IMG/VR virus record: IMGVR_UViG_3300012039_000007
Span: 1-42,091 of that record
Length of the DNA stretch: 42,091 bases
Direction: 5' to 3' (one strand)
DNA from: a virus
Shown one piece after another: positions 1 through 7,700 of this stretch (its first letter is position 1; every line of letters starts with the position of its first letter). The notes below the pieces were generated by a model that ran no database searches, had not been told where the DNA came from, and saw only the letters and a list, made by a program, of their open reading frames with translations. The position numbers were made by a program, and so were the translations under genes.

Positions 1-123
1 CTGACTGGTACGAGTCCATGTCCCTGTGGCGGCACACTGCCGGCACATGGGCAGGTGCAGTAACAGTCAACCTGGCAGGTCAGTCTGGCAGCTCGCTTAA
101 CATCAATGCGACCAACGGCGATA
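1..123. repeat. Terminal direct repeat, left copy (circularity)
   Basis: Bases 1-123 are identical to 41969-42091. The repeat lies within the coat gene and keeps its frame. This is what an assembler leaves when it closes a circular or circularly permuted genome, and is not expected of a true terminal repeat placed between genes. Confidence 0.95.
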
Positions 124-614
124 CGTTCTTCGCTGGCGATGTGTTCAGCATTGACAACGTGAACCAGGTTAACCCGATGACTCGCAGACAGCTTTCGACT
201 CAGGTTAAGCAGTTCGTTGTGACTCAGGATTACACGGCGGCAGGTTCGAATGACACTATTCAGATCAGCCCCGCAATCTACGGTCCAACGACTCAGTACC
301 AGAACGTTGACGCACTGCCTGCAAACTTGGCGGCGCTGACGTTGTTCCCTGGCACTACTTCGCCCAATGGCAAGAGTGGCGCAAATGCGTTGCTGTTGCA
401 TCCTGAGGCGTTTGCGATTGTTGGTATCAGGCTGGAATCTCCGAAGGCGACAGAAGTTACGTCGCAGGCGAAAGATCCAGAGACTGGGATTGCCGTGCGG
501 CTTGTGCGCATGTTCGATCCTCAGACCTCAACTATGGTCAATCGTTGGGATACCTGCTTTGGTTTCGGCAGGCTTTACAGCGACAACTGTGCAGTACGCG
601 TGTTGGGAGCGTAA
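1..614 (+). CDS. Major capsid (coat) protein, P22 gp5-like, C-terminal part
   Basis: This is the 3' portion of the coat gene. The window opens inside it, and its 5' portion lies at the right edge (from 41350). Joined across the 123-bp terminal overlap, the two parts give a continuous frame of 410 residues, close to the roughly 430 of P22 coat. The frame enters at base 3 (GAC TGG TAC). The visible part is rich in small and polar residues, as expected for the C-terminal half of an HK97-fold coat with a P22-type insertion domain. It is followed after 6 bp by a signal-peptide protein. The family call rests mainly on the N-terminal half and on the upstream portal and scaffold-like genes. Confidence 0.9.
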   Translation, partial: DWYESMSLWRHTAGTWAGAVTVNLAGQSGSSLNINATNGDTFFAGDVFSIDNVNQVNPMTRRQLSTQVKQFVVTQDYTAAGSNDTIQISPAIYGPTTQYQNVDALPANLAALTLFPGTTSPNGKSGANALLLHPEAFAIVGIRLESPKATEVTSQAKDPETGIAVRLVRMFDPQTSTMVNRWDTCFGFGRLYSDNCAVRVLGA

Positions 615-620
615 CCGAAC

Positions 621-1370
621 ATGAAAACACTACAGAAGTTGCTCACAGTTGCAGGCTTCATTCTGGCATTCGCTCTTGCGGGCAATGCTCAAACTGCGTT
701 GGTGCAAACAACGCTTTCCGCAGCCATCAACTCTTCGCAGACGAATATTGTACTAGCGTCTGTGACTGGCTTGGCTCGCAACACCTACGGCATCTACATT
801 GATCGAGAATTCATGACTATCACTGCCGTAAACACTACCTCTAGGGTTGTTTCAGTCGTTCGTGGCGCTAACGGCACTCGTGGCACTTCACACGCCGCGA
901 GCACCATGGTGCTATACGGCGTAACTGGCGCTAGCTCTGGAGGCTTTCAGAATTACGACCCTTACGGCTCGTGCGTTACTGCACAGCAGCAATACACGCC
1001 ATGGGTGAACGTTCTGAATGGAAACCAATGGCTGTGCTCTACGGTTACACTGACTTGGGTTCCTGGTTGGGGTAACTATGACGCCGAGCAAGCGGTTACT
1101 ACGCTGGTTGCTTCGGCAGCTGGTGCAATTCTGCCTAGCGGACCACTGTTCCACGTAAATGGTACGCAGGCAGTAACGGGCTTTACGGTACCTGTTGGTT
1201 GCAACGCTACAGTCAGAGGTGGGTGCAGCTTCACTATTATTCCAGATGCTGCTTTCACTTGGACTACTGCTGGCAATATTGCAGACTCAGGTACAGCTGT
1301 GGCTAACCAAATTATTAAATTCATTTGGGATGCTACAAACAGCAAGTTTGTACAGTTGCAAAGCGAGTAA
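621..1370 (+). CDS. Signal-peptide-bearing head/decoration-type protein
   Basis: A 249-residue protein starting 6 bp after the coat stop. Residues 1-23 form a clear Sec signal peptide: MK start, hydrophobic core (AGFILAFALAG), then a site reading GNA/QT. The next 70 residues follow a beta-rich pattern (TTLSAAI...TNIVLASVTGLA...VVRGANGTRGTSHA) that recurs in phage proteins encoded just after the coat gene. The rest is Thr/Val/Gly-rich beta with several Cys (CVTAQ, LCST, GCNATVRGGCSF) that could form disulfides in the periplasm. Position suggests a virion accessory or decoration protein. The signal peptide argues instead for export. The function is not established. Confidence 0.75.
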   Translation: MKTLQKLLTVAGFILAFALAGNAQTALVQTTLSAAINSSQTNIVLASVTGLARNTYGIYIDREFMTITAVNTTSRVVSVVRGANGTRGTSHAASTMVLYGVTGASSGGFQNYDPYGSCVTAQQQYTPWVNVLNGNQWLCSTVTLTWVPGWGNYDAEQAVTTLVASAAGAILPSGPLFHVNGTQAVTGFTVPVGCNATVRGGCSFTIIPDAAFTWTTAGNIADSGTAVANQIIKFIWDATNSKFVQLQSE

Positions 1371-1379
1371 AGCATCAAG

Positions 1380-1405
1380 GCAGGGAGAGTTTCGACTCTC
1401 CCTGC
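1380..1405 (+). terminator. Stable UUCG-tetraloop hairpin after the coat operon
   Basis: An 11-bp perfect stem, GCAGGGAGAGT pairing with ACTCTCCCTGC, closes a TTCG tetraloop. It starts 9 bp after the stop of the gene at 621. No T-run follows (TAACTTCC), so it may be a partial terminator or a 3' RNA-stabilising hairpin that raises coat expression over downstream tail genes. Confidence 0.6.
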
Positions 1406-1436
1406 TAACTTCCAAGCCGGTCAGTCCCGGCAGAAA

Positions 1437-2435
1437 ATGAGGTACACAGTGTTAGCAATTCCGCAGGTAGGTGCATTTACTCCAGCAGACGTAGCAGCGA
1501 TCACAGCAAATTTTCAGCAGTTGCTTGGTATTGGCACTGGCAGGGTTATCTTTCTTGACACAGTGAACGGGAATAACAGCTTTAGCGGACTTTCGTCTGA
1601 CAAGGCTGTACGTACACTCGCGCAAGCGTATGCAATGGCGAATAGCGGCAAGAACGATACGATTGCACTGATTGGCGACGGCTCTACGACAGCAACGCTT
1701 CGCCTTGAAGCTGCATTCACGTGGGCAAAGAACGCAACGCACTTAATTGGTGTTTGCGCACCTTCTCGCATCTCGCAGCGGGCGCGCATTGCACCCTCCA
1801 GCTCAACCGTGGCGTTTGCAAACTTCTTCACCATTAGCGGCAATGGCTGCGTGTTTGCTAACCTCCAGTGGTTCGACGGTTTCACAACTGGAACAACTTC
1901 ACAAATTGCGCATGTCGTTTCAGGTTCGCGCAACGTGTTCTATAACTGCCACATTGCAGGCATTGCCGATGCTGAGGCGGCTGCAAGCGCTGGCAGTCGT
2001 TGCATCAAATTCTCAGGTGGAAGCGAGAACTATTACAAGGACTGCACGATTGGAATTGACACGGTTTCGAGAGGGGCGGCGAATGCAAATATCGAGTTTG
2101 CAAGCGGCTGCACTCGGAATATATTCGATGATTGCGTCTTTCCGATCATGGCATCTGCGGCTACTCCGCTAGGCATTATTGTTTCTGGCGCAGCTGGCTC
2201 AGACAGATTCCAACTCTTCCGTCGTTGCATGTTCATTAACGCCGTGAAGTCTACTGCAACCGCTATGACTGCCCTTGCTACGCTTGCCGCGAGCATTGGC
2301 GGCATGATTGTATTCAAGGATTGTTCAATCATTGGCATAACAGGTTGGGGAACGGACGCTACCAGCAAGGCGCAAATGTACCTTGACGGTTACGTTCCTA
2401 GCAATGCTTCTGGCATTGCTGTAAACCCGGCTTAA
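1437..2435 (+). CDS. Beta-helix-like virion-associated protein
   Basis: A 332-residue protein without a signal peptide. Residues 1-40 look like an attachment region. From about 40 on, the sequence alternates short hydrophobic strands with N/G/C turns in the manner of parallel beta-helix proteins (VFANLQWFDG, NVFYNCHIAGI, ENYYKDCTIGI, RNIFDDCVF, FQLFRRCMFIN, IVFKDCSIIG). An aromatic/Cys ladder (YNC, YKDC, FDDC, FRRC, FKDC) recurs about every 25-35 residues. It lies between the coat-side gene and the tail genes, so it is probably a head or neck decoration. Enzymatic activity cannot be claimed. The ribosome-binding site is weak. Confidence 0.65.
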   Translation: MRYTVLAIPQVGAFTPADVAAITANFQQLLGIGTGRVIFLDTVNGNNSFSGLSSDKAVRTLAQAYAMANSGKNDTIALIGDGSTTATLRLEAAFTWAKNATHLIGVCAPSRISQRARIAPSSSTVAFANFFTISGNGCVFANLQWFDGFTTGTTSQIAHVVSGSRNVFYNCHIAGIADAEAAASAGSRCIKFSGGSENYYKDCTIGIDTVSRGAANANIEFASGCTRNIFDDCVFPIMASAATPLGIIVSGAAGSDRFQLFRRCMFINAVKSTATAMTALATLAASIGGMIVFKDCSIIGITGWGTDATSKAQMYLDGYVPSNASGIAVNPA

Positions 2436-2448
2436 AAGGAGAGACGCA

Positions 2449-2673
2449 GTGAGTGAATACCCAAAGATGCTGTACAACGGAGACGAACATAAAGTTGTAC
2501 AGAGTGAAGAAGAAGAGAAGGCGTTACTTGCTAAGTGGCATCCCGTTGAGCAAGAGCAAGTAATTTCTGAAGCACTAGAAAAAGCAGCCGAGGAGGTGAT
2601 CCAAGAGGACACTGAAACGGTAGAAAAAACGCATGGTCGGCACGTTTCACATGGGCACAAAGGACGCAAATAG
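2449..2673 (+). CDS. Small acidic phage protein
   Basis: A 74-residue protein with a GTG start 8 bp behind an AAGGAGAG ribosome-binding site. The N-terminus (YPKMLYNG followed by an acidic E-rich stretch) matches a type of small protein often found between the coat and tail-completion genes of P22-like phages. The middle is helical and Glu-rich and the tail is basic with His (HGRHVSHGHKGRK). The role is unknown. Confidence 0.7.
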   Translation: MSEYPKMLYNGDEHKVVQSEEEEKALLAKWHPVEQEQVISEALEKAAEEVIQEDTETVEKTHGRHVSHGHKGRK

Positions 2674-2685
2674 AGAGGCGAACGA

Positions 2686-3435
2686 ATGGCGGATGTTGTA
2701 GTTCTTGACTTGATAAGAGCTTCATTCATGGAAATGGGAGTCTATCCTCCTGGCGAAGTGCCAGCAGCGGAAGAAGCTGCCTTTGGCTTGGACAAGCTTA
2801 ACCGCTTGCTTGATTCTTGGTCAGCTCATAGAGCTTACATTTACACGTCCGCCTTTCTTCAATTCACGTTAACGCCAAACTTATCGCCTCACACAATTGG
2901 CCTTGCAGCAAATTCACCAACTTGGGCTGTTACAGGTGCGCGACCAAGCAAGATTACCTCAGCGCAGCTGATTACAAATAATCAGTCACCTGATATTTTT
3001 ACTCCTATACGCATACAGGATGCCGACTGGTGGGCAGCACAAGCAACGCCAACACTTGCGACTGACTGGCCTACTGATTTGTATTACTCGCCTGGCGTTC
3101 CTAATGGTTCTTTGTACTTCTGGCCTGTACCTACAGCGGCTTACGAAGTTCAGTTACAAGTTGATCAGGAATTGCAGCAAGCCGTTTCACTCTCAACTGT
3201 GCTTATATTGCCACCAGGTTATCAAGACGCGATTACGTACGCTCTCGCTGTGAGTTGCTTACCCGCAGGCGAAAAGAGTACGAATGGAGCGCTGGTAGCA
3301 CTTGCACAGCGCGCGCTGGCAATGATCACTGGTAATAATTTTCAGGCGTTGCGCATTGCCACGCGCGACAGTGGCATACCCAATGACAGCTCTAACCGTT
3401 CTAATTTCAATTATAGAACTGGGAGGAGCATTTAG
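2686..3435 (+). CDS. Tail accessory / head-completion protein, P22 gp4-like
   Basis: A 249-residue protein. The N-terminal helices (LDLIRASFMEMGVY, EEAAFGLDKLNRLLDSWS, followed by YIYT) are the hallmark of the gp4 family. In P22, gp4 binds the portal after DNA packaging and starts tail assembly. The family's central beta region and C-terminal helices (YQDAITYALAVSCLP) are recognisable. It directly abuts the gp10-like gene, with stop and start adjacent at 3435/3436, which repeats the P22 functional pairing. The length is ordinary for phages of this group, though longer than P22 gp4. Confidence 0.85.
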   Translation: MADVVVLDLIRASFMEMGVYPPGEVPAAEEAAFGLDKLNRLLDSWSAHRAYIYTSAFLQFTLTPNLSPHTIGLAANSPTWAVTGARPSKITSAQLITNNQSPDIFTPIRIQDADWWAAQATPTLATDWPTDLYYSPGVPNGSLYFWPVPTAAYEVQLQVDQELQQAVSLSTVLILPPGYQDAITYALAVSCLPAGEKSTNGALVALAQRALAMITGNNFQALRIATRDSGIPNDSSNRSNFNYRTGRSI

Positions 3436-5226
3436 ATGCCACGCTTTGGTTTTGTTGGTCCTTCTTACGCATCGCAATCATCTATACAGAATGCCGAGGA
3501 GTGCTATAACTTTTACGTTGAGAATTCAGAAGTTGCAGGAAGTGAGTCACCCCGCGTGCATTATCCAACTCCTGGACTTGATGACTTTGCAACTGGTTCC
3601 GATCTTCCCTCAAGAGGTACGTGCACAACAGACGGAAGAACGTTTCACGTATCTGGCGCAAAGTTCTTTGAGATTCTTTCTGATGGTTCGATTACTAATG
3701 TTCAAGATGTTAGCAACGATGGCCTGCCGGCATGGCTCGTGTTCAGTTCAAATGGCGAAGTATTGGTAAACAGCGGAAAGCGCTGCTACGTGTTTCAGCT
3801 TGCAACCAATACATGGGTGCCACTTATACCGGCAACGTTTTTACAGCCTAACGTTGTGCAGGTTGCACATTGCGACGGGTATTTCTTCGCTCTATTTGAA
3901 AATAGCAACCAGATTCAAGCGTCCAATTTGCTTGATGCAACGACTTGGAATCCATTATCGTTTACTAACGTTACTGTGGTTCCAGGTAATACGGTTGCAA
4001 TCTTCGTAGATCACAGAGAGCTGTGGATTCATGGCATGACGAAGAGCGCCGTATACGTTAATAGCGGAGTTGGCGGAGGCTCGCTTGGCTTTCCGTTCGT
4101 TCCTCTTGCCGGGGCAACAATTGAGACTGGCATTGCAGCTCGCGCTTCTGAGGTGCAACTTGACAATACTATTTTTTGGCTTGGCTCCGACGAAAGAGGC
4201 AACGGGATTGGATGGAAAGCAAACGGCTATACTCCTGCTCGCGTTACTAATCATGCTGTTGAGTTCGATATCCAAAATAAAGTAATGAGTGATGCAATAG
4301 CTTTTAGCTATCAAGATCAAGGCCATTCGTTTTGGCAAATTTCATTTCCAACGCAAAACAAGACTTGGGTATACGATGTTTCGGTTGGTTTGTGGCACAG
4401 AAGGGCGTTTTGGAATATAGCAAGCGGCGTATTTGACGAGCACTTGGCGCGTACGCATACTTTCAATTTTGGAAGGCATCTGGTAGGGAGCAGGTCTTCT
4501 AACAAGATTTATGATATGTCAATAGAGCATCTCGACGATGCTGGCTCACTAATTCGCAGGTTGCGGCGCGCGCCAGATGTTTCGGCAGAAGGAAAGTACA
4601 TCTATCACAGTGAGTTGCAAGTGTATTTAGAATCAGGTCTTGGTCCGCAGCCGCCACTTACTGGACCAAACTTTTGCGATGCACCAGTAGGAGTGCAATC
4701 TTTTGTCCTCCAAGATCCAGACGGAGTTAATTGGACAATAACTGTAGACGATTCAGGGGTATTGCATTCGGCTGTCGGCGGAACGAATGTTGCTACAATC
4801 ATACTCAAAGACAACGATCCCATTCCAACAACTGCATGGCTTGTTGGCATTGACATTTCTGGACAATTAACGACTACAGCGGTGCCGTTTTTTTCAAGCT
4901 ATCCGCAAGCCGTGTTTATGGCAACCACTGGTGGCAATTTTCCAATGAATTTGACTGTGAATGTTGCTGGATTACTTCAAACGACTGTTCCAGTTCATTA
5001 CAGAGACCCCCAGATCGTGCTTCGTTGGTCCGATGATGGCGCAAAGACTTGGAGTAATGAGTATACGCGCAACTGCGGCAGGGCAGGTCAATACAAGAAG
5101 CGCGTGCGTTGGGGTGTTGTCGGCGGCTTAGGCCGGGCGCGCAACAGGGTGTATGAGGTGTTCATGACTGATCCCATACCGTGGCGTCTTGTGGACGCGT
5201 TCTTAAAAGCTAAGGGGGCACAGTGA
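3436..5226 (+). CDS. Tail hub / packaged-DNA stabilisation protein, P22 gp10-like
   Basis: A 596-residue protein of the Phage_stabilise (gp10) family, which forms the hexameric tail hub that closes the portal channel. The N-terminus (FVGPSY...NAEECYNFYVE, then a TPGL motif near residue 48) and the beta-propeller-like repeats up to about 390 fit the family. The C-terminal 70 residues (IVLRWSDDGAKTWS, RNCGRAGQY, RVRWGVVGGLGRARNRVYE) are especially diagnostic. The stop overlaps the next start by 4 bp, as GTGA. A roughly 120-residue segment near 400-520 looks like an insertion and could be an extra surface domain. Confidence 0.88.
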   Translation: MPRFGFVGPSYASQSSIQNAEECYNFYVENSEVAGSESPRVHYPTPGLDDFATGSDLPSRGTCTTDGRTFHVSGAKFFEILSDGSITNVQDVSNDGLPAWLVFSSNGEVLVNSGKRCYVFQLATNTWVPLIPATFLQPNVVQVAHCDGYFFALFENSNQIQASNLLDATTWNPLSFTNVTVVPGNTVAIFVDHRELWIHGMTKSAVYVNSGVGGGSLGFPFVPLAGATIETGIAARASEVQLDNTIFWLGSDERGNGIGWKANGYTPARVTNHAVEFDIQNKVMSDAIAFSYQDQGHSFWQISFPTQNKTWVYDVSVGLWHRRAFWNIASGVFDEHLARTHTFNFGRHLVGSRSSNKIYDMSIEHLDDAGSLIRRLRRAPDVSAEGKYIYHSELQVYLESGLGPQPPLTGPNFCDAPVGVQSFVLQDPDGVNWTITVDDSGVLHSAVGGTNVATIILKDNDPIPTTAWLVGIDISGQLTTTAVPFFSSYPQAVFMATTGGNFPMNLTVNVAGLLQTTVPVHYRDPQIVLRWSDDGAKTWSNEYTRNCGRAGQYKKRVRWGVVGGLGRARNRVYEVFMTDPIPWRLVDAFLKAKGAQ

Positions 5227-7700
5227 GAAGGTATTTTACAATTGTCTTGTGTTTGCTACTTTTAGTTGGCGCTTGCGATGCGCAGGTTGTACGTACGTTC
5301 ATCTCTACTACGACTGTCGCCAACCTACCTCCCGCTGCTACGAATATAGATATTTTATTCTATGTCATAGATGGAAATGACGAAGAGGACTGCACTGTAG
5401 GCGGCGGCGCGTTCACCGTACTATGCAGGTCCACTGGTTCCGTATGGGATAACGTAGGCTCTGGCGGCGGTGGTGGTGGCGGCTTCAACGGTGGGACTGT
5501 TACAGGCAACACTTATTTTACAAGCGGCATTCCATCGTTCGATGTTCTCTGTGTTAATAGCGCCGTACCTGATACGCAAGCTTTCAGGGATGCTCTCAAT
5601 GCTTCAACGGTAACTGATATAGGTGTGCGTCGAGGACCGATTCGCATATGGGGTGACGATGGCTGTCAGTTTAACGGAGCGGCAATTACTGAGTTAGCCA
5701 ACGTAGCTTATGAGACGTTTTCTTGGACTACTGTAGAGCAGTACACAGACGTAAATTTTACCAGCAGTCTCACGATTTCAGGGAATCACAAGCCCATGCT
5801 GTGGATAGGTAAGCATGGAGCAGATGCCGATACTAGCTTTATGCGAGGCCCGGCAGCAAATATTTCAAAGAGTGTTGGCAATTTCCCGATATTCGATTTC
5901 TTTGGAACGAAGAATCAAACCCTTTCCGGCTTAACTCTTCGAGGCTCTGGTACTGAACCTACCGTTTTGTACCGCAGCAACAATGCAACTGATGTTCAAG
6001 ATACTCAGATGATTATCAGTAATTCTGCCATTATTGCAGAAACTGACGGAACTCCAGCGATCAAGATTATTGGTACGCCGCCTCCGCCACAAAGCACTAC
6101 TAATTTTGATTTCACTTTTTCAGCTAATACATATTCGTCGTTTAATTCAACTACGCCATCAATCGTCATAGTAGACAGTGGGAACATTGCCATAGTTGGA
6201 CCGCAAACAGTATTTCTGAACGGTGGGGTTACCATAGAGAATATTCATGCCCCGCGCTCTGGAAACCTGTACATAAGCGACGCATACACTGAAGCATTTA
6301 GCGGTCCCCTGGTTGAATCTACAGGATCAGTCAACGGGATATTTTTAACTAACATTGAGTTTGCCGATTCTATCGGGGCAAGTTATCTCATAAAGAATAA
6401 CGGTGGTGGCGCTGGACTTGGAGGGGTGTATATCAGTGGCAATATTGCAGGTGACGCTACTGGAGTTTACGATCCAACTAGCGCCCAAATAGCGACATTG
6501 CCGTTTAGTAGAATTGGCCAGCTGGAAATGTCATCTCTTGCGTTGCCTTCATTTCTTACTTACCCAGTTAGCTCCGTTGGGGCAAATTTAATTGGCCTAC
6601 ATCAAGATGTACGACGTTCGTTTGGGCCAAGAATTGTTCGCCATGTAAATCTAGCTAGCTATACTCCAACAACAAATTCTGGAAGTGGAACTATCACTTC
6701 TACTGGAATACCAGATCCTACTGGTGGCACTGCTGCGCACAGGGTCGTGGCTACTGCCGGAACATACGATGTTAAGTTTTATAGGGATACGGTAACTCCG
6801 GCTGTTGGTGATGCTTGGATTTACGGAGTGTGGGCTAGGGCGAATACGTCCACTGGGTATTTCAATACAACTGGTCCTGTTTCTTTGGGTACTTCTGGCA
6901 GCGTTACGGTTAAAAGTATGACTGCAAATGATATGGGACAGTTTGGTACATATCAGGATTGGAAGTATTTTCTAAATATCATTAGGGTGACTGCCACGGT
7001 GGGGGATATAGAAGTAATCGCTACCGGATCAACTACAACATCAACGGAAACGGATTTCTATGCACCTGTTTTAGTTAGGGTCACGGCTGCGCAGGGGCTG
7101 AGTGACGCTGAAATATTATCCTATGCAATGTCACTTGCCCCTTACTCTCCAACTTGCAGCGTAGGCGATCTATGCAACGTAAATGGTGCAGTTATTTCTT
7201 CAGTTTCAGATACTGCGTACGGACCTTCATGGAACGGCGTCACGACAATCGCGCCTAGCAAAAATGCCGTTTACGATCAATTTGTAGCTACCCTTGCTGG
7301 ACCTGTAGCAACGGCTACGGCCTTAGCAGCAGACCCTGCCGACTGTAGCGCTGGACAAGCAACGCGTGGCATTAATGCTTCTGGCGTAGCGCAGAATTGC
7401 ACGAACATCGTTATAGCGGTTGCGAATGGAACAATTGCCCTGGCTACTGCTTCTATTCCGGCAAACGATTGCGCCACCGTGCAAACAGCTGCGGCCACTG
7501 GTGCGCTTTCAAGCGATACGATGGACTATATACCAAATGCCAGTATCAAAGGCGTGACTGGTTATACGCCAGCAGGTACTTTAACAGTAACTGGATACAT
7601 TACTGCCGATACTGTGAATTTTGATGTGTGCAATAAAGATCAGTCAAACCCAGTAACCCCTGGCGCAGTAACGCTTCGTTGGGCGGTGCATAGACCGTGA
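5223..7700 (+). CDS. Exported tail-fibre/spike protein with C-terminal TPGAVT module
   Basis: An 825-residue protein with a GTG start coupled to the gp10-like gene. Residues 1-21 are a Sec signal peptide (hydrophobic CLLLLVGACDA, then Q). Next come a phage fibre-type segment with DCTVGGG, a Gly hinge (SGGGGGGGF near 80), a long beta-solenoid-like body, and a beta-sandwich-like region near 480-640. The last roughly 100 residues share an architecture (a Cys, a VCN motif, then TPGAVT) with the genes at 14439 and 35759. The position after the tail hub is where needles, fibres or spikes are encoded, so a receptor-binding role is inferred. A cleavable signal peptide on such a protein is anomalous. 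Confidence 0.7.
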   Translation: MRRYFTIVLCLLLLVGACDAQVVRTFISTTTVANLPPAATNIDILFYVIDGNDEEDCTVGGGAFTVLCRSTGSVWDNVGSGGGGGGGFNGGTVTGNTYFTSGIPSFDVLCVNSAVPDTQAFRDALNASTVTDIGVRRGPIRIWGDDGCQFNGAAITELANVAYETFSWTTVEQYTDVNFTSSLTISGNHKPMLWIGKHGADADTSFMRGPAANISKSVGNFPIFDFFGTKNQTLSGLTLRGSGTEPTVLYRSNNATDVQDTQMIISNSAIIAETDGTPAIKIIGTPPPPQSTTNFDFTFSANTYSSFNSTTPSIVIVDSGNIAIVGPQTVFLNGGVTIENIHAPRSGNLYISDAYTEAFSGPLVESTGSVNGIFLTNIEFADSIGASYLIKNNGGGAGLGGVYISGNIAGDATGVYDPTSAQIATLPFSRIGQLEMSSLALPSFLTYPVSSVGANLIGLHQDVRRSFGPRIVRHVNLASYTPTTNSGSGTITSTGIPDPTGGTAAHRVVATAGTYDVKFYRDTVTPAVGDAWIYGVWARANTSTGYFNTTGPVSLGTSGSVTVKSMTANDMGQFGTYQDWKYFLNIIRVTATVGDIEVIATGSTTTSTETDFYAPVLVRVTAAQGLSDAEILSYAMSLAPYSPTCSVGDLCNVNGAVISSVSDTAYGPSWNGVTTIAPSKNAVYDQFVATLAGPVATATALAADPADCSAGQATRGINASGVAQNCTNIVIAVANGTIALATASIPANDCATVQTAAATGALSSDTMDYIPNASIKGVTGYTPAGTLTVTGYITADTVNFDVCNKDQSNPVTPGAVTLRWAVHRP

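Noticed and set aside
1-123. Biological terminal repeat as in T7-like phages
   Set aside because: The repeat is inside the coat gene, keeps its frame, and is of assembler-overlap length. A circular or permuted genome is simpler.
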